64,000 nucleotides of DNA. It comes from Delphinus delphis. Taxonomy: Eukaryota; Chordata; Mammalia; Artiodactyla; Delphinidae. The DNA lies in assembly GCF_949987515.2 (NCBI RefSeq), contig NC_082694.2, positions 38,770,451 to 38,834,450 of the forward strand, read 5' to 3'. A program made the position numbers and the translations under genes. Position 1 is the stretch's first letter; the number at the start of each line of letters is the position of its first letter. This document shows positions 63,501 to 64,000 of the stretch, piece by piece. The notes under the pieces are model-generated. The model was not told the DNA's origin, made no database searches, and saw only the letters and a program-made list of their open reading frames with translations.

Positions 63501-63884
63501 TAGCTTTACATGTTAGAAAGTTATGCAAACTTTTTATTCCTTGCTTTTATGAACTCTTTTGTTACTCTGAGGTTATGAATAGATCTATCAGATTTTAAGG
63601 TGGTTATGACTATGTTGTGAAATTATATTCCCAATTTCTAGTGGATTAGAATTGTCGAAACAAGAGCTGAGTTAGAATTTACCACATATTAATAAGTTTG
63701 ATCAATATTTGTAATATATTAGAATGTAATCTAAATATTTTAAAAAGAGGCACAATACAGATATATTACATATATACTTGATCAATACTATATGCTCTGC
63801 TTTAGGTATCTTTTTAATGATGCTGAGGTAAAACCTTTTGATTCTGCTCAACTTGCTTCTGAATGTTTTGGTGGAGAGATGACG
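4140..63884 (+). CDS. USP34: USP34, internal exons 1-31 of this window (gene overview)
   Basis: Spliced translation of 31 exons gives 1232 in-frame residues that I recognise as USP34, a giant USP-family cysteine deubiquitinase. Family knowledge: USP34 removes ubiquitin from substrates, acts on axin in Wnt/beta-catenin signalling, and stabilises RNF168 in the DNA-break response. Seen here: residues 1-~900 are mostly leucine-rich helical scaffold, with a ubiquitin-like stretch around 230-335 and an acidic linker near 485-505. The USP fold starts near residue 917, with Cys926, an EF box in exon 25, a CxxC at 1085/1088, His1187 and Asn1210-Asp1211. If Cys926 equals human Cys1903, the fragment begins near human residue 978. 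The 5' third, the 3' third and the promoter lie outside the window. All introns are GT-AG and exon phases join without a break, so it looks functional. Numbering in all exon entries is that of this 1232-residue fragment. Confidence 0.97.
4223..6814 (+). other. USP34 intron 1
   Basis: About 2.6 kb, A/T-rich. The only element I can name is a half mariner-type element at 5926-5975. Short open stretches at 4976-5167 and 6195-6495 have no family resemblance and no splice context. Confidence 0.75.
5926..5975. mobile_element. Partial mariner-type MITE (one arm)
   Basis: The sequence ttgggttggcccaaacgttc, followed by a tract ending in catcttatgga, matches the left arm of the intact 80-bp palindrome at 39930-40009. 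The second inverted arm is absent or too diverged to see. Confidence 0.65.
6815..6969 (+). CDS. USP34: USP34 exon 2
   Basis: 155 nt, residues 28-79. Acceptor ttttatctag, donor gtaatt; phase 1 in, 0 out. The peptide includes [20 protein letters not shown] and ends LFLEK. Helical scaffold, with no catalytic residues. An in-frame open stretch upstream of the acceptor is intronic. Confidence 0.95.
6970..8095 (+). other. USP34 intron 2
   Basis: Contains a patch at 7238-7567 that is open on both strands (79 and 87 codons) but matches no family I know. The rest is A/T-rich with no recognisable repeat. Confidence 0.7.
8096..8209 (+). CDS. USP34: USP34 exon 3
   Basis: 114 nt, residues 80-117, phase 0-0, so skipping would keep frame. 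Acceptor is a long T run ending ttaag; donor gtatgg. The peptide begins [11 protein letters not shown] and includes [13 protein letters not shown], an amphipathic helix. Confidence 0.95.
8440..8660 (+). repeat. L1 3'-end fragment
   Basis: The text 'gaatcactgtgctgtacacc' followed by 'tgaaactaatgtaatatta' is the familiar end of the L1 3' UTR. Diverged; 5' extent estimated. Confidence 0.7.
8866..8930 (-). mobile_element. Ultra-short L1-type insertion with 16-bp target-site duplication
   Basis: The 16-bp direct repeat acaaattgctagtctt occurs at 8866-8881 and 8915-8930. Between them lie 17 T followed by aacatctttattgagg. On the minus strand this is a 16-nt 3' end containing AATAAA followed by poly(A). 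It resembles the very end of a cetartiodactyl L1, cut short almost to the tail. Confidence 0.7.
9972..10071 (+). CDS. USP34: USP34 exon 4
   Basis: 100 nt, residues 118-150 plus one base, phase 0-1. Acceptor ttctttcttag, donor gtgagt. The peptide begins [19 protein letters not shown] and ends NSYYING across the junction. Scaffold region. Confidence 0.95.
10206..10365 (+). CDS. USP34: USP34 exon 5
   Basis: 160 nt, residues 151-203, phase 1-2. Acceptor gattttcag, donor gtaatt; intron 4 is only 134 bp. The peptide includes [20 protein letters not shown] and [19 protein letters not shown]. Helical scaffold. Confidence 0.95.
11979..12209. repeat. Tandem duplication, about 117-bp unit, two copies
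   Basis: Copy one starts gctactcctaatttaaaatt at 11979. Copy two starts gctactcctaatttgaaatt at 12096 and runs through the same 'gtgtttatgtattccttata' to 'aaaatgtctttttaaa'. The copies differ by a few substitutions and single-base indels. Confidence 0.9.
12273..12497 (+). repeat. MER20-like hAT DNA transposon
   Basis: Begins cagtggtctcaacc and runs through 'agacatttttgattatcaca', 'taggtagaggacactgccaa' and 'cctgcattgcaccagataga', the order of the MER20 consensus as I know it. It has an internal 15-bp duplication at 12286-12314. Confidence 0.75.
13211..13337 (+). CDS. USP34: USP34 exon 6
   Basis: 127 nt, residues 204-246, phase 2-0. Acceptor gtgtgttttag, donor gtagtt. Encodes [20 protein letters not shown], then [16 protein letters not shown]. 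The LPLRVV strand looks like the first strand of a ubiquitin-like fold continued in exons 7-9 (inference). Confidence 0.95.
13434..13581 (+). CDS. USP34: USP34 exon 7
   Basis: 148 nt, residues 247-295, phase 0-1. Acceptor catatttcag, donor gtaagt; intron 6 is 96 bp. The peptide [20 protein letters not shown] resembles the second strand and first helix of a ubiquitin-like domain. A polar Gln/Glu-rich stretch follows and may be a loop insertion. Confidence 0.95.
14358..14688 (-). repeat. CHR-type SINE, antisense
   Basis: Long-form SINE with a (TTAA)n-like tail at left and the complement of GGGCTTCCCTGGTGGC at right. Several substitutions and a short deletion near the A-box region suggest moderate age. 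Confidence 0.88.
14840..15071. repeat. MER8-like (Tigger-type) DNA transposon
   Basis: Inverted termini: cagttgactcttgaataat at left against the complement of gttgttcaggggtcagct at right. The element is flanked by TA on both sides, as expected for the Tc1/mariner superfamily. Length 232 bp agrees with a non-autonomous MER8-sized element. Family name is from memory. Confidence 0.75.
15360..15560. repeat. Old L1-derived fragment
   Basis: Phrases such as 'gtacctaccacccagattaa' and 'tagaacataattagaagcta' are typical of old mammalian L1 3' regions. Boundaries are not sharp. Confidence 0.45.
16380..17960 (-). repeat. Old L1 (L1M-type) 3' region, antisense
   Basis: Contains 'ctggatatagaattctaggt', 'acaatgtgtctttttaactg' and 'cagtttgattattaatgtgc', the usual antisense reading of old L1 3' sequence. 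Two similar stretches (16400s and 17300s) suggest two fragments or an internal duplication. Coding capacity is lost. Confidence 0.65.
17745..17825 (+). repeat. Polypyrimidine (CT-rich) tract
   Basis: About 80 bases that are almost all C or T, broken only near 17793-17801. It reads as CT in the transcript, far from any exon. Confidence 0.8.
18155..18504 (+). repeat. CHR-type SINE, sense
   Basis: Starts gggggacttccttggtggca, has an internal-promoter-like ggttcgagccctgg, then the long variable body, and ends cagccaaaaaataaatt. Flanking atattaaatttt and atactaaatttt fit a target-site duplication. Confidence 0.92.
19125..19242 (-). repeat. Short CHR-type SINE, antisense
   Basis: The right end is the complement of GGGACTTCCCTGGTGGTCC. 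The tRNA-like half is followed directly by a T-rich tail, the short SINE form. Confidence 0.85.
19863..20058 (-). repeat. CHR-type SINE with internal 21-bp tandem repeat, antisense
   Basis: Ends in the complement of GGGACTTCCCTGGTGGTCC and is flanked by tacacaacaattatat and tacacaacagttatat (one mismatch), the target-site duplication. Three 21-bp units starting cttagttg(t/c)ggcatgca lie at 19910, 19931 and 19952. Confidence 0.85.
21339..21439 (+). CDS. USP34: USP34 exon 8
   Basis: 101 nt, residues 296-329, phase 1-0. Acceptor ctgtttttaag, a weak AAG type; donor gtacgc, also non-ideal. Encodes [20 protein letters not shown] then [11 protein letters not shown]. The order basic-Gly-x-x-Leu, acidic-Tyr, Leu-x-x-Leu-Gly matches the C-terminal half of ubiquitin-like folds. 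Confidence 0.93.
21649..21858 (+). CDS. USP34: USP34 exon 9
   Basis: 210 nt, residues 330-399, phase 0-0. Acceptor gtttttatag, donor gtgact. Starts [15 protein letters not shown], the likely last strand of the ubiquitin-like stretch, then a proline-rich linker and [19 protein letters not shown]. Largest exon in the window. Confidence 0.95.
21859..25059 (+). other. USP34 intron 9, 3.2 kb
   Basis: Mostly old repeat debris. An old-family copy spans about 22000-22610, an L2-like stretch about 22650-22880, and a further old-family piece about 23380-23760. A poly(A) run is at 24426-24440. No gene is visible. Confidence 0.65.
25060..25185 (+). CDS. USP34: USP34 exon 10
   Basis: 126 nt, residues 400-441, phase 0-0. 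Acceptor atttgtatag, donor gtaagt. Encodes [20 protein letters not shown] then [18 protein letters not shown]. Helical scaffold. Confidence 0.95.
25186..26388 (+). other. USP34 intron 10
   Basis: A/T-rich. About 25210-25360 vaguely resembles antisense L1 ('ccagtttacattcctactgg'). Nothing else recognised. Confidence 0.6.
26389..26511 (+). CDS. USP34: USP34 exon 11
   Basis: 123 nt, residues 442-482, phase 0-0. Acceptor tttaatttaag, donor gtaatt. Encodes [20 protein letters not shown] then [20 protein letters not shown]; the basic end leads into the acidic linker of exon 12. Confidence 0.94.
26640..26723 (+). CDS. USP34: USP34 exon 12 (acidic linker)
   Basis: 84 nt, residues 483-510, phase 0-0. 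Acceptor cattcccacag; donor is the weak gtttga. Encodes [20 protein letters not shown], a Ser/Asp/Glu-rich disordered segment with possible casein-kinase-2 sites (inference). Intron 11 is 128 bp. Confidence 0.94.
26724..27286 (+). other. USP34 intron 12 with 16-bp minisatellite
   Basis: 563 bp. Four copies of a 16-bp unit lie at 27067-27143, about 140 bp before the exon 13 acceptor. No other element. Confidence 0.8.
27067..27143. repeat. 16-bp minisatellite, four units
   Basis: Units of tataga(c/t)gttatattg start at 27067, 27096, 27112 and 27128. The first gap holds extra gttatattg pieces. Confidence 0.9.
27287..27373 (+). CDS. USP34: USP34 exon 13
   Basis: 87 nt, residues 511-539, phase 0-0. 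Acceptor attgcttacag, donor gtaagt. Encodes [20 protein letters not shown] then KEQESWTV. Helical scaffold. Confidence 0.95.
28785..31020 (-). mobile_element. L1 LINE remnant, ORF2 region, antisense
   Basis: Minus-strand fragments read as L1 ORF2. At 29824-30018 there is [19 protein letters not shown], the reverse-transcriptase finger region. At 30352-30543 there is [19 protein letters not shown], just upstream in ORF2. Stops and frameshifts break it everywhere, so it is dead. A 21-22-bp duplication sits at about 28945-28990. Confidence 0.9.
31024..31328 (-). repeat. CHR-type SINE inserted at the L1 edge, antisense
   Basis: Long-form antisense SINE from ttttatttttggctgcgttg to the complement of GGGGCTTCCCTGGTGGC. 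L1-like sequence on both sides makes this insertion younger than the L1. Confidence 0.92.
31330..31760 (-). repeat. Second L1 fragment, antisense
   Basis: 'ttttgagttaacttttgtat' and 'gcactgtttgttgaaaagac' repeat the same L1 segment already present near 29000-29100, so this is a separate copy or a rearranged piece. Confidence 0.65.
32292..32492 (+). CDS. USP34: USP34 exon 14
   Basis: 201 nt, residues 540-606, phase 0-0. Acceptor cttatccacag, donor gtaaag. Encodes [40 protein letters not shown] and a basic stretch [20 protein letters not shown]. The basic stretch is probably an exposed loop. Confidence 0.95.
33118..33248 (+). repeat. Short CHR-type SINE, sense
   Basis: aaattccctggctgtgaagt through gggttcaatccctgatcagg to a poly(A)/(GAAA) tail. 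Flanks agaaaaagcagggga and agaaaaagcaaggaa are a target-site duplication. Confidence 0.88.
33755..33874 (+). repeat. Short CHR-type SINE, sense
   Basis: gggaattctttggcagtcca through aggttcgatccctggtcagg to a poly(A) tail. Target-site duplication gaatgtacaagtga (33741-33754) and gaatatacaagtga (33875-33888), one mismatch. Confidence 0.9.
35042..35124 (+). CDS. USP34: USP34 exon 15
   Basis: 83 nt, residues 607-633, phase 0-2. Acceptor ttttattttaaag, donor gtatga. Encodes [20 protein letters not shown] then TYDNLAPR. Hydrophobic helix of the scaffold. Confidence 0.93.
36255..36293 (+). repeat. C-run tract (G-quadruplex/i-motif potential)
   Basis: Six uninterrupted C runs of 4 to 8 bases separated by single A. 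The minus strand is therefore a run of G tracts with one-base loops. Confidence 0.9.
37151..37369. repeat. MER30-like hAT DNA transposon, 219 bp
   Basis: Begins cagtccccaacctttttggc and ends with gggggttggggacccccgttc-type complement, giving matched inverted ends. The 8-bp flanks taacacag and taacacac are the hAT-size target duplication. It contains 'ctgtgcggcccagttcctaa', a familiar internal phrase. Family name is from memory. Confidence 0.8.
38911..38951 (+). CDS. USP34: USP34 exon 16 (41-nt small exon)
   Basis: 41 nt, residues 634-647, phase 2-1. Acceptor tactttgcag, donor gtaagg. Encodes [14 protein letters not shown] across its junctions. Skipping it would shift the frame. Intron 16 is 139 bp, so definition across the intron is likely (inference). 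Confidence 0.93.
39091..39215 (+). CDS. USP34: USP34 exon 17
   Basis: 125 nt, residues 648-689, phase 1-0. Acceptor tttttctgtag, donor gtaagc. Encodes [20 protein letters not shown] then [17 protein letters not shown]. Scaffold helices. Confidence 0.95.
39512..39547 (+). repeat. (TTTA)n microsatellite
   Basis: About nine units of TTTA, followed by an imperfect tail. Confidence 0.9.
39930..40009. mobile_element. 80-bp mariner-type MITE, palindromic
   Basis: Left arm ctgggttggccaacaagttt and right arm ending aactttttggccaacccaa are inverted copies with a few mismatches and a very short loop. TA flanks both sides. Size and ends match the cetartiodactyl mariner MITE, which parallels primate MADE1. 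Confidence 0.88.
40336..40488 (+). CDS. USP34: USP34 exon 18
   Basis: 153 nt, residues 690-740, phase 0-0. Acceptor ttttcatttag, donor gtaaga. Encodes [20 protein letters not shown] then [20 protein letters not shown]. Scaffold. Confidence 0.95.
40489..41461 (+). other. USP34 intron 18
   Basis: 973 bp of A/T-rich sequence in which I see no repeat or gene. Open stretches at 40592-40961 are not supported. Confidence 0.7.
41462..41566 (+). CDS. USP34: USP34 exon 19
   Basis: 105 nt, residues 741-775, phase 0-0. Acceptor tttttaatag, donor gtatgt. Encodes [20 protein letters not shown] then [15 protein letters not shown]. Confidence 0.95.
42345..43010. repeat. L1 3'-region fragment interrupted by a SINE
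   Basis: 'ttttattgagttataattgg', 'gaaatgattaccacaataag' and, past the SINE, 'tatcttttgactaccaattcc'-type text are consecutive pieces of a known L1 3' segment. Confidence 0.65.
42539..42875 (-). repeat. CHR-type SINE, antisense
   Basis: Long-form antisense SINE from a T-rich/(TTAA) tail to the complement of GGACTTCCCTGGTGGAAC. Flanks ctcaacaactt and ctcagtaactt are a diverged target-site duplication. Confidence 0.9.
43149..43277 (-). repeat. Short CHR-type SINE, antisense
   Basis: T-run, then ggccacaccatgtggcttgt, then caccagggattgagcctgca, ending in the complement of GGGAATTTCCTGGCTGTCC. Diverged copy. Confidence 0.85.
43760..43815 (+). CDS. USP34: USP34 exon 20 (56 nt)
   Basis: 56 nt, residues 776-793, phase 0-2. 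Acceptor tgtattaag, donor gtaaaa. Encodes [18 protein letters not shown]. Separated from exon 21 by a 97-bp intron. Confidence 0.93.
43913..44033 (+). CDS. USP34: USP34 exon 21, with NAGNAG acceptor
   Basis: 121 nt, residues 794-834, phase 2-0. The acceptor is tttttgtagcag: the first AG gives Ser-Arg at the junction, the second would remove one Ser. Donor gttggt is weak. Encodes [20 protein letters not shown] then [20 protein letters not shown]. Confidence 0.93.
45180..47260 (-). repeat. Old L1-type remnant(s), antisense, with MIR-like piece
   Basis: Phrases such as 'atggattgatatagaaaaat', 'ggttgtgttaaatttatgga' and 'gaggaaattggcatatgta'-type text are old L1 antisense sequence. About 45640-45790 reads like MIR ('gatgatgaaactaaggtata'). 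Very diverged; subdivision uncertain. Confidence 0.5.
47905..47982 (+). repeat. CT-rich low-complexity tract
   Basis: A run of CTTCCTCT-like motifs preceded by (CAC/CAT)n at 47883-47900. Confidence 0.8.
48525..48727 (-). repeat. Young short-form cetacean SINE, antisense
   Basis: T-run, then tgcggtacgggcctctcact, gttgcggagtacaggctccg and cagcggccatggctcacggg, ending in the complement of GGGGCTTCCTTGGTGGCGC. This shortened form is the one I associate with toothed whales. Flanks caggaggtt on both sides. Confidence 0.9.
49015..49265. repeat. L1 3'-region fragment, interrupted
   Basis: 'ttacaggtgaacatcatagt' and, after the insertion, 'ttataaaatattggctacaa' with 'ttgtacagtttatcctagct' are parts of the cetartiodactyl L1 3' segment. 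Confidence 0.6.
49077..49225 (+). mobile_element. Small retro-insertion with 19-bp target-site duplication
   Basis: The 19-bp repeat aaaagttatactccattta flanks 111 bp of unrelated sequence (49096-49206) that ends in an A-rich tail. The left junction reads ttttt|aaaag, the L1 endonuclease-type site. The insert does not match a SINE or L1 I know; it may be a 5'-truncated retrocopy of an RNA 3' end. Confidence 0.8.
50390..50955 (-). repeat. LTR-like element of an old endogenous retrovirus group, antisense
   Basis: Text such as 'gaaggactcaaagactcagc', 'gacaaagttttattacagca', 'acgtgcttaattcccccagc' and 'tttctaaggatagcagagtc' follows an old mammalian LTR that I recognise but cannot name with certainty. 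The minus strand carries an AATAAA-type signal near 50477. It is a solo remnant with no viral coding sequence nearby. Confidence 0.5.
51737..51920 (+). CDS. USP34: USP34 exon 22
   Basis: 184 nt, residues 835-895, phase 0-1. Acceptor ttttttttccag, donor gtgagc. Encodes [40 protein letters not shown] and [10 protein letters not shown]. Last scaffold exon before the catalytic domain. Confidence 0.96.
51921..52357 (+). other. USP34 intron 22
   Basis: 437 bp, A/T-rich, with no repeat recognised. Ends in the NAGNAG acceptor of exon 23. Confidence 0.75.
52358..52518 (+). CDS. USP34: USP34 exon 23: catalytic Cys box, NAGNAG acceptor
   Basis: 161 nt, residues 896-949, phase 1-0. Donor gtacag. Encodes [20 protein letters not shown], then [20 protein letters not shown], the USP Cys box. 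The nucleophile Cys926 is codon 52447-52449; the oxyanion-hole Asn921 is 52432-52434. The acceptor tttttcagcag is tandem: using the first AG would add one Ala (Ser-Ala-His in place of Ser-His). I chose the second because it gives the USP34 sequence I know. Confidence 0.97.
52554..52952 (+). repeat. Full-length CHR-type SINE, sense
   Basis: gggacttccctggtggtgca head, gggttcaatccctggtccag box, long repeated 'ccacaactactgagcccgca' modules, then cagcc and poly(A). Target-site duplication aaaattaaaactata and aaaattaaaactaca on either side. Confidence 0.95.
53060..53385 (+). repeat. CHR-type SINE, sense
   Basis: gggcttccctggtggtgcag head, gggttcgagccctggtctgg box and an A/T-rich tail ending near 53385. 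Slightly more diverged than its neighbour. Confidence 0.92.
53795..54129 (-). repeat. CHR-type SINE, antisense
   Basis: T-rich tail, ggctgcattgggtcttcgtt, and the complement of GGGCTTCCCTGGTGGCAC at right. Flanks tggcagcctttt and tggcagactttc are the target-site duplication. Confidence 0.92.
54735..55090. repeat. Old L1-derived fragment
   Basis: 'atttgactactctaggtacc', 'acttagcataatgtcttcaa' and 'caccaccatcaatctccaga' occur in this order in old mammalian L1 elements. Confidence 0.65.
55588..55653 (+). CDS. USP34: USP34 exon 24
   Basis: 66 nt, residues 950-971, phase 0-0. Acceptor taatttacag, donor gtatgt. Encodes [20 protein letters not shown] then LM. The [11 protein letters not shown] helix is the conserved USP helix after the Cys box. 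Skipping would keep frame but break the fold. Confidence 0.95.
55654..57200 (+). other. USP34 intron 24
   Basis: Holds one young antisense SINE (56492-56693). 55900-56420 resembles old mammalian repeat text ('caccctgtagtaactgtaag') but I cannot assign it. Confidence 0.7.
56492..56693 (-). repeat. Young short-form cetacean SINE, antisense
   Basis: T-run, then gcgtacgcgggcctctcact, and the complement of GGGCTTCCCTGGTGGCGC at right. It is flanked by a perfect 15-bp duplication, ataaatgagattttt (56477-56491 and 56694-56708). Low divergence and the perfect duplication indicate a recent insertion. Confidence 0.95.
57201..57347 (+). CDS. USP34: USP34 exon 25: USP Q-x-D-x-x-E-F box
   Basis: 147 nt, residues 972-1020, phase 0-0. 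Acceptor tttctttcacag, donor gttagt. Encodes [20 protein letters not shown] then [28 protein letters not shown] matches the USP consensus Q-x-D-x-x-E-F, part of the ubiquitin-binding palm. Confidence 0.96.
57437..57493 (+). CDS. USP34: USP34 exon 26 (57 nt)
   Basis: 57 nt, residues 1021-1039, phase 0-0. Acceptor tttttttaaag, donor gtaagt; the introns on each side are 89 and 92 bp. Encodes [19 protein letters not shown]. The SLFGG strand is the usual USP 'F-x-G' element leading to the fingers. Confidence 0.95.
57586..57663 (+). CDS. USP34: USP34 exon 27: first knuckle of the fingers
   Basis: 78 nt, residues 1040-1065, phase 0-0. Acceptor attgactag, donor gtgagt. Encodes [20 protein letters not shown] then DMKNIY. 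Where many USPs carry CxxC, this has Cys1041-Glu-His1043; Cys1056 lies further on. Confidence 0.95.
57664..58038 (+). other. USP34 intron 27
   Basis: 375 bp, A/T-rich, nothing recognised. Confidence 0.8.
58039..58133 (+). CDS. USP34: USP34 exon 28: CxxC knuckle
   Basis: 95 nt, residues 1066-1096, phase 0-2. Acceptor ttatacacag, donor gtatgc. Encodes [20 protein letters not shown] then [11 protein letters not shown]. Cys1085 (58096-58098) and Cys1088 (58105-58107) form the second zinc knuckle of the USP fingers. Confidence 0.96.
58672..58850. repeat. L2-like fragment
   Basis: 'cactgccctccgcaagtcct', 'gtcagggtaaagttcatact' and 'acaaggcccttcatatcttg' follow the L2 3' order. Old and diverged. 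Confidence 0.6.
59116..59330. repeat. MIR-like SINE with perfect 49-bp tandem duplication
   Basis: Units at 59116-59164 and 59165-59213 are identical, each starting tatgaggcaacactcgttga; an 11-base partial third copy follows. The text 'tttgccaggcagcattctaa' and 'agctctgagaggttaagtaa' marks it as MIR. Confidence 0.85.
59550..59590 (+). repeat. (GATA)n/(GATT)n microsatellite
   Basis: Five to six GATA units followed by imperfect TTGATTGAT repeats. Confidence 0.9.
59730..59902 (+). CDS. USP34: USP34 exon 29
   Basis: 173 nt, residues 1097-1154, phase 2-1. Acceptor ttgtctttcag, donor gtaatg. Encodes [40 protein letters not shown] and [20 protein letters not shown]-x-x-x-R and F-x-F-P-x-x-L-D-M are the conserved USP strands. 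Confidence 0.96.
59903..62555 (+). other. USP34 intron 29, 2.7 kb
   Basis: Two stretches, about 60080-60620 and 60640-60990, read like the unnamed old repeat family seen elsewhere in the window. 61000-62555 holds no recognised element or gene. Confidence 0.6.
62556..62709 (+). CDS. USP34: USP34 exon 30: catalytic His box
   Basis: 154 nt, residues 1155-1205, phase 1-2. Acceptor atcattccag, donor gtgagt. Encodes [20 protein letters not shown] then [30 protein letters not shown] is the USP His box; the general-base His1187 is codon 62651-62653. Confidence 0.97.
62710..63805 (+). other. USP34 intron 30
   Basis: About 1.1 kb. 63260-63340 resembles the 5' part of the unnamed old repeat ('gacattattctaaatattgg'). 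The rest is unassigned. Confidence 0.65.
63806..63884 (+). CDS. USP34: USP34 exon 31: Asn-Asp third catalytic position
   Basis: 79 nt, residues 1206-1232, phase 2-0. Acceptor tgctttag, donor gtaagt. Encodes [20 protein letters not shown] then CFGGEMT. In USP7 the third triad residue is the first Asp after Phe; here that position is Asn1210 (63816-63818), followed by Asp1211. The gene continues beyond the window through the intron at 63885-64000. Confidence 0.96.
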
Positions 63885-64000
63885 GTAAGTTTTATTCAAA
63901 AGTTATAAATGGTTCATGACTTTCTAAGTGCTTTGCAGTATCATAAAATCCAATAGCAGAGTCATGTAACTTTCTCCTAATTCCTATAATTAAATCTAAA

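Noticed and set aside
1..64000. CRISPR array, operon, prophage or other prokaryotic system
   Set aside because: The window is intron-exon vertebrate DNA with SINE and LINE repeats; no regular spacer arrays or prokaryotic gene packing.

Overview
The window is mammalian nuclear DNA, A/T-rich and intron-dominated. It lies inside one large gene on the + strand, USP34 (ubiquitin carboxyl-terminal hydrolase 34). No second protein-coding gene, tRNA, rRNA or CRISPR array was found. I placed 31 internal exons between 4140 and 63884 by matching spliced translation to the USP34 protein. They total 3697 nt and join in one open frame of 1232 codons with no stop. Every intron is GT-AG. Neither the start nor the stop codon is here: the first exon enters mid-codon and the last ends at a donor, so the window is the middle third of a gene whose human product is about 3546 residues.

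Layout. 1-4139 is the end of an upstream intron. Exons 1-5 (4140-10365) encode helical-repeat scaffold. Exons 6-9 (13211-21858) include a stretch that reads like a ubiquitin-like fold. Exons 10-22 (25060-51920) encode more scaffold plus an acidic linker in exon 12. Exons 23-31 (52358-63884) encode the USP catalytic domain almost completely: the Cys box in exon 23, the Q-x-D-x-x-E-F box in exon 25, the zinc-knuckle region in exons 27-28, the His box in exon 30 and the Asn-Asp pair in exon 31. The largest introns are 13582-21338 and 44034-51736, each about 7.7 kb.

The introns carry about 16 tRNA-derived SINEs of the cetartiodactyl CHR type. Several are the long form common in whales, and two (48525-48727, 56492-56693) are the short, young form I associate with toothed whales. 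There are also antisense L1 remnants, L1 3' ends, MIR and L2 fragments, and DNA transposons resembling MER20, MER30 and MER8. One 80-bp mariner-type palindrome resembles the source of the ruminant miR-2284/2285 family. From the SINEs the source is a cetacean, probably an odontocete; this is inference from repeat type.

I did not find a convincing undescribed system. The observations most worth checking are two NAGNAG acceptors in coding exons (one at the edge of the catalytic domain), the Asn-Asp third catalytic position, a lopsided zinc site, the mariner hairpin, opposed SINEs flanking the catalytic-Cys exon, and small retro-insertions with intact target-site duplications.
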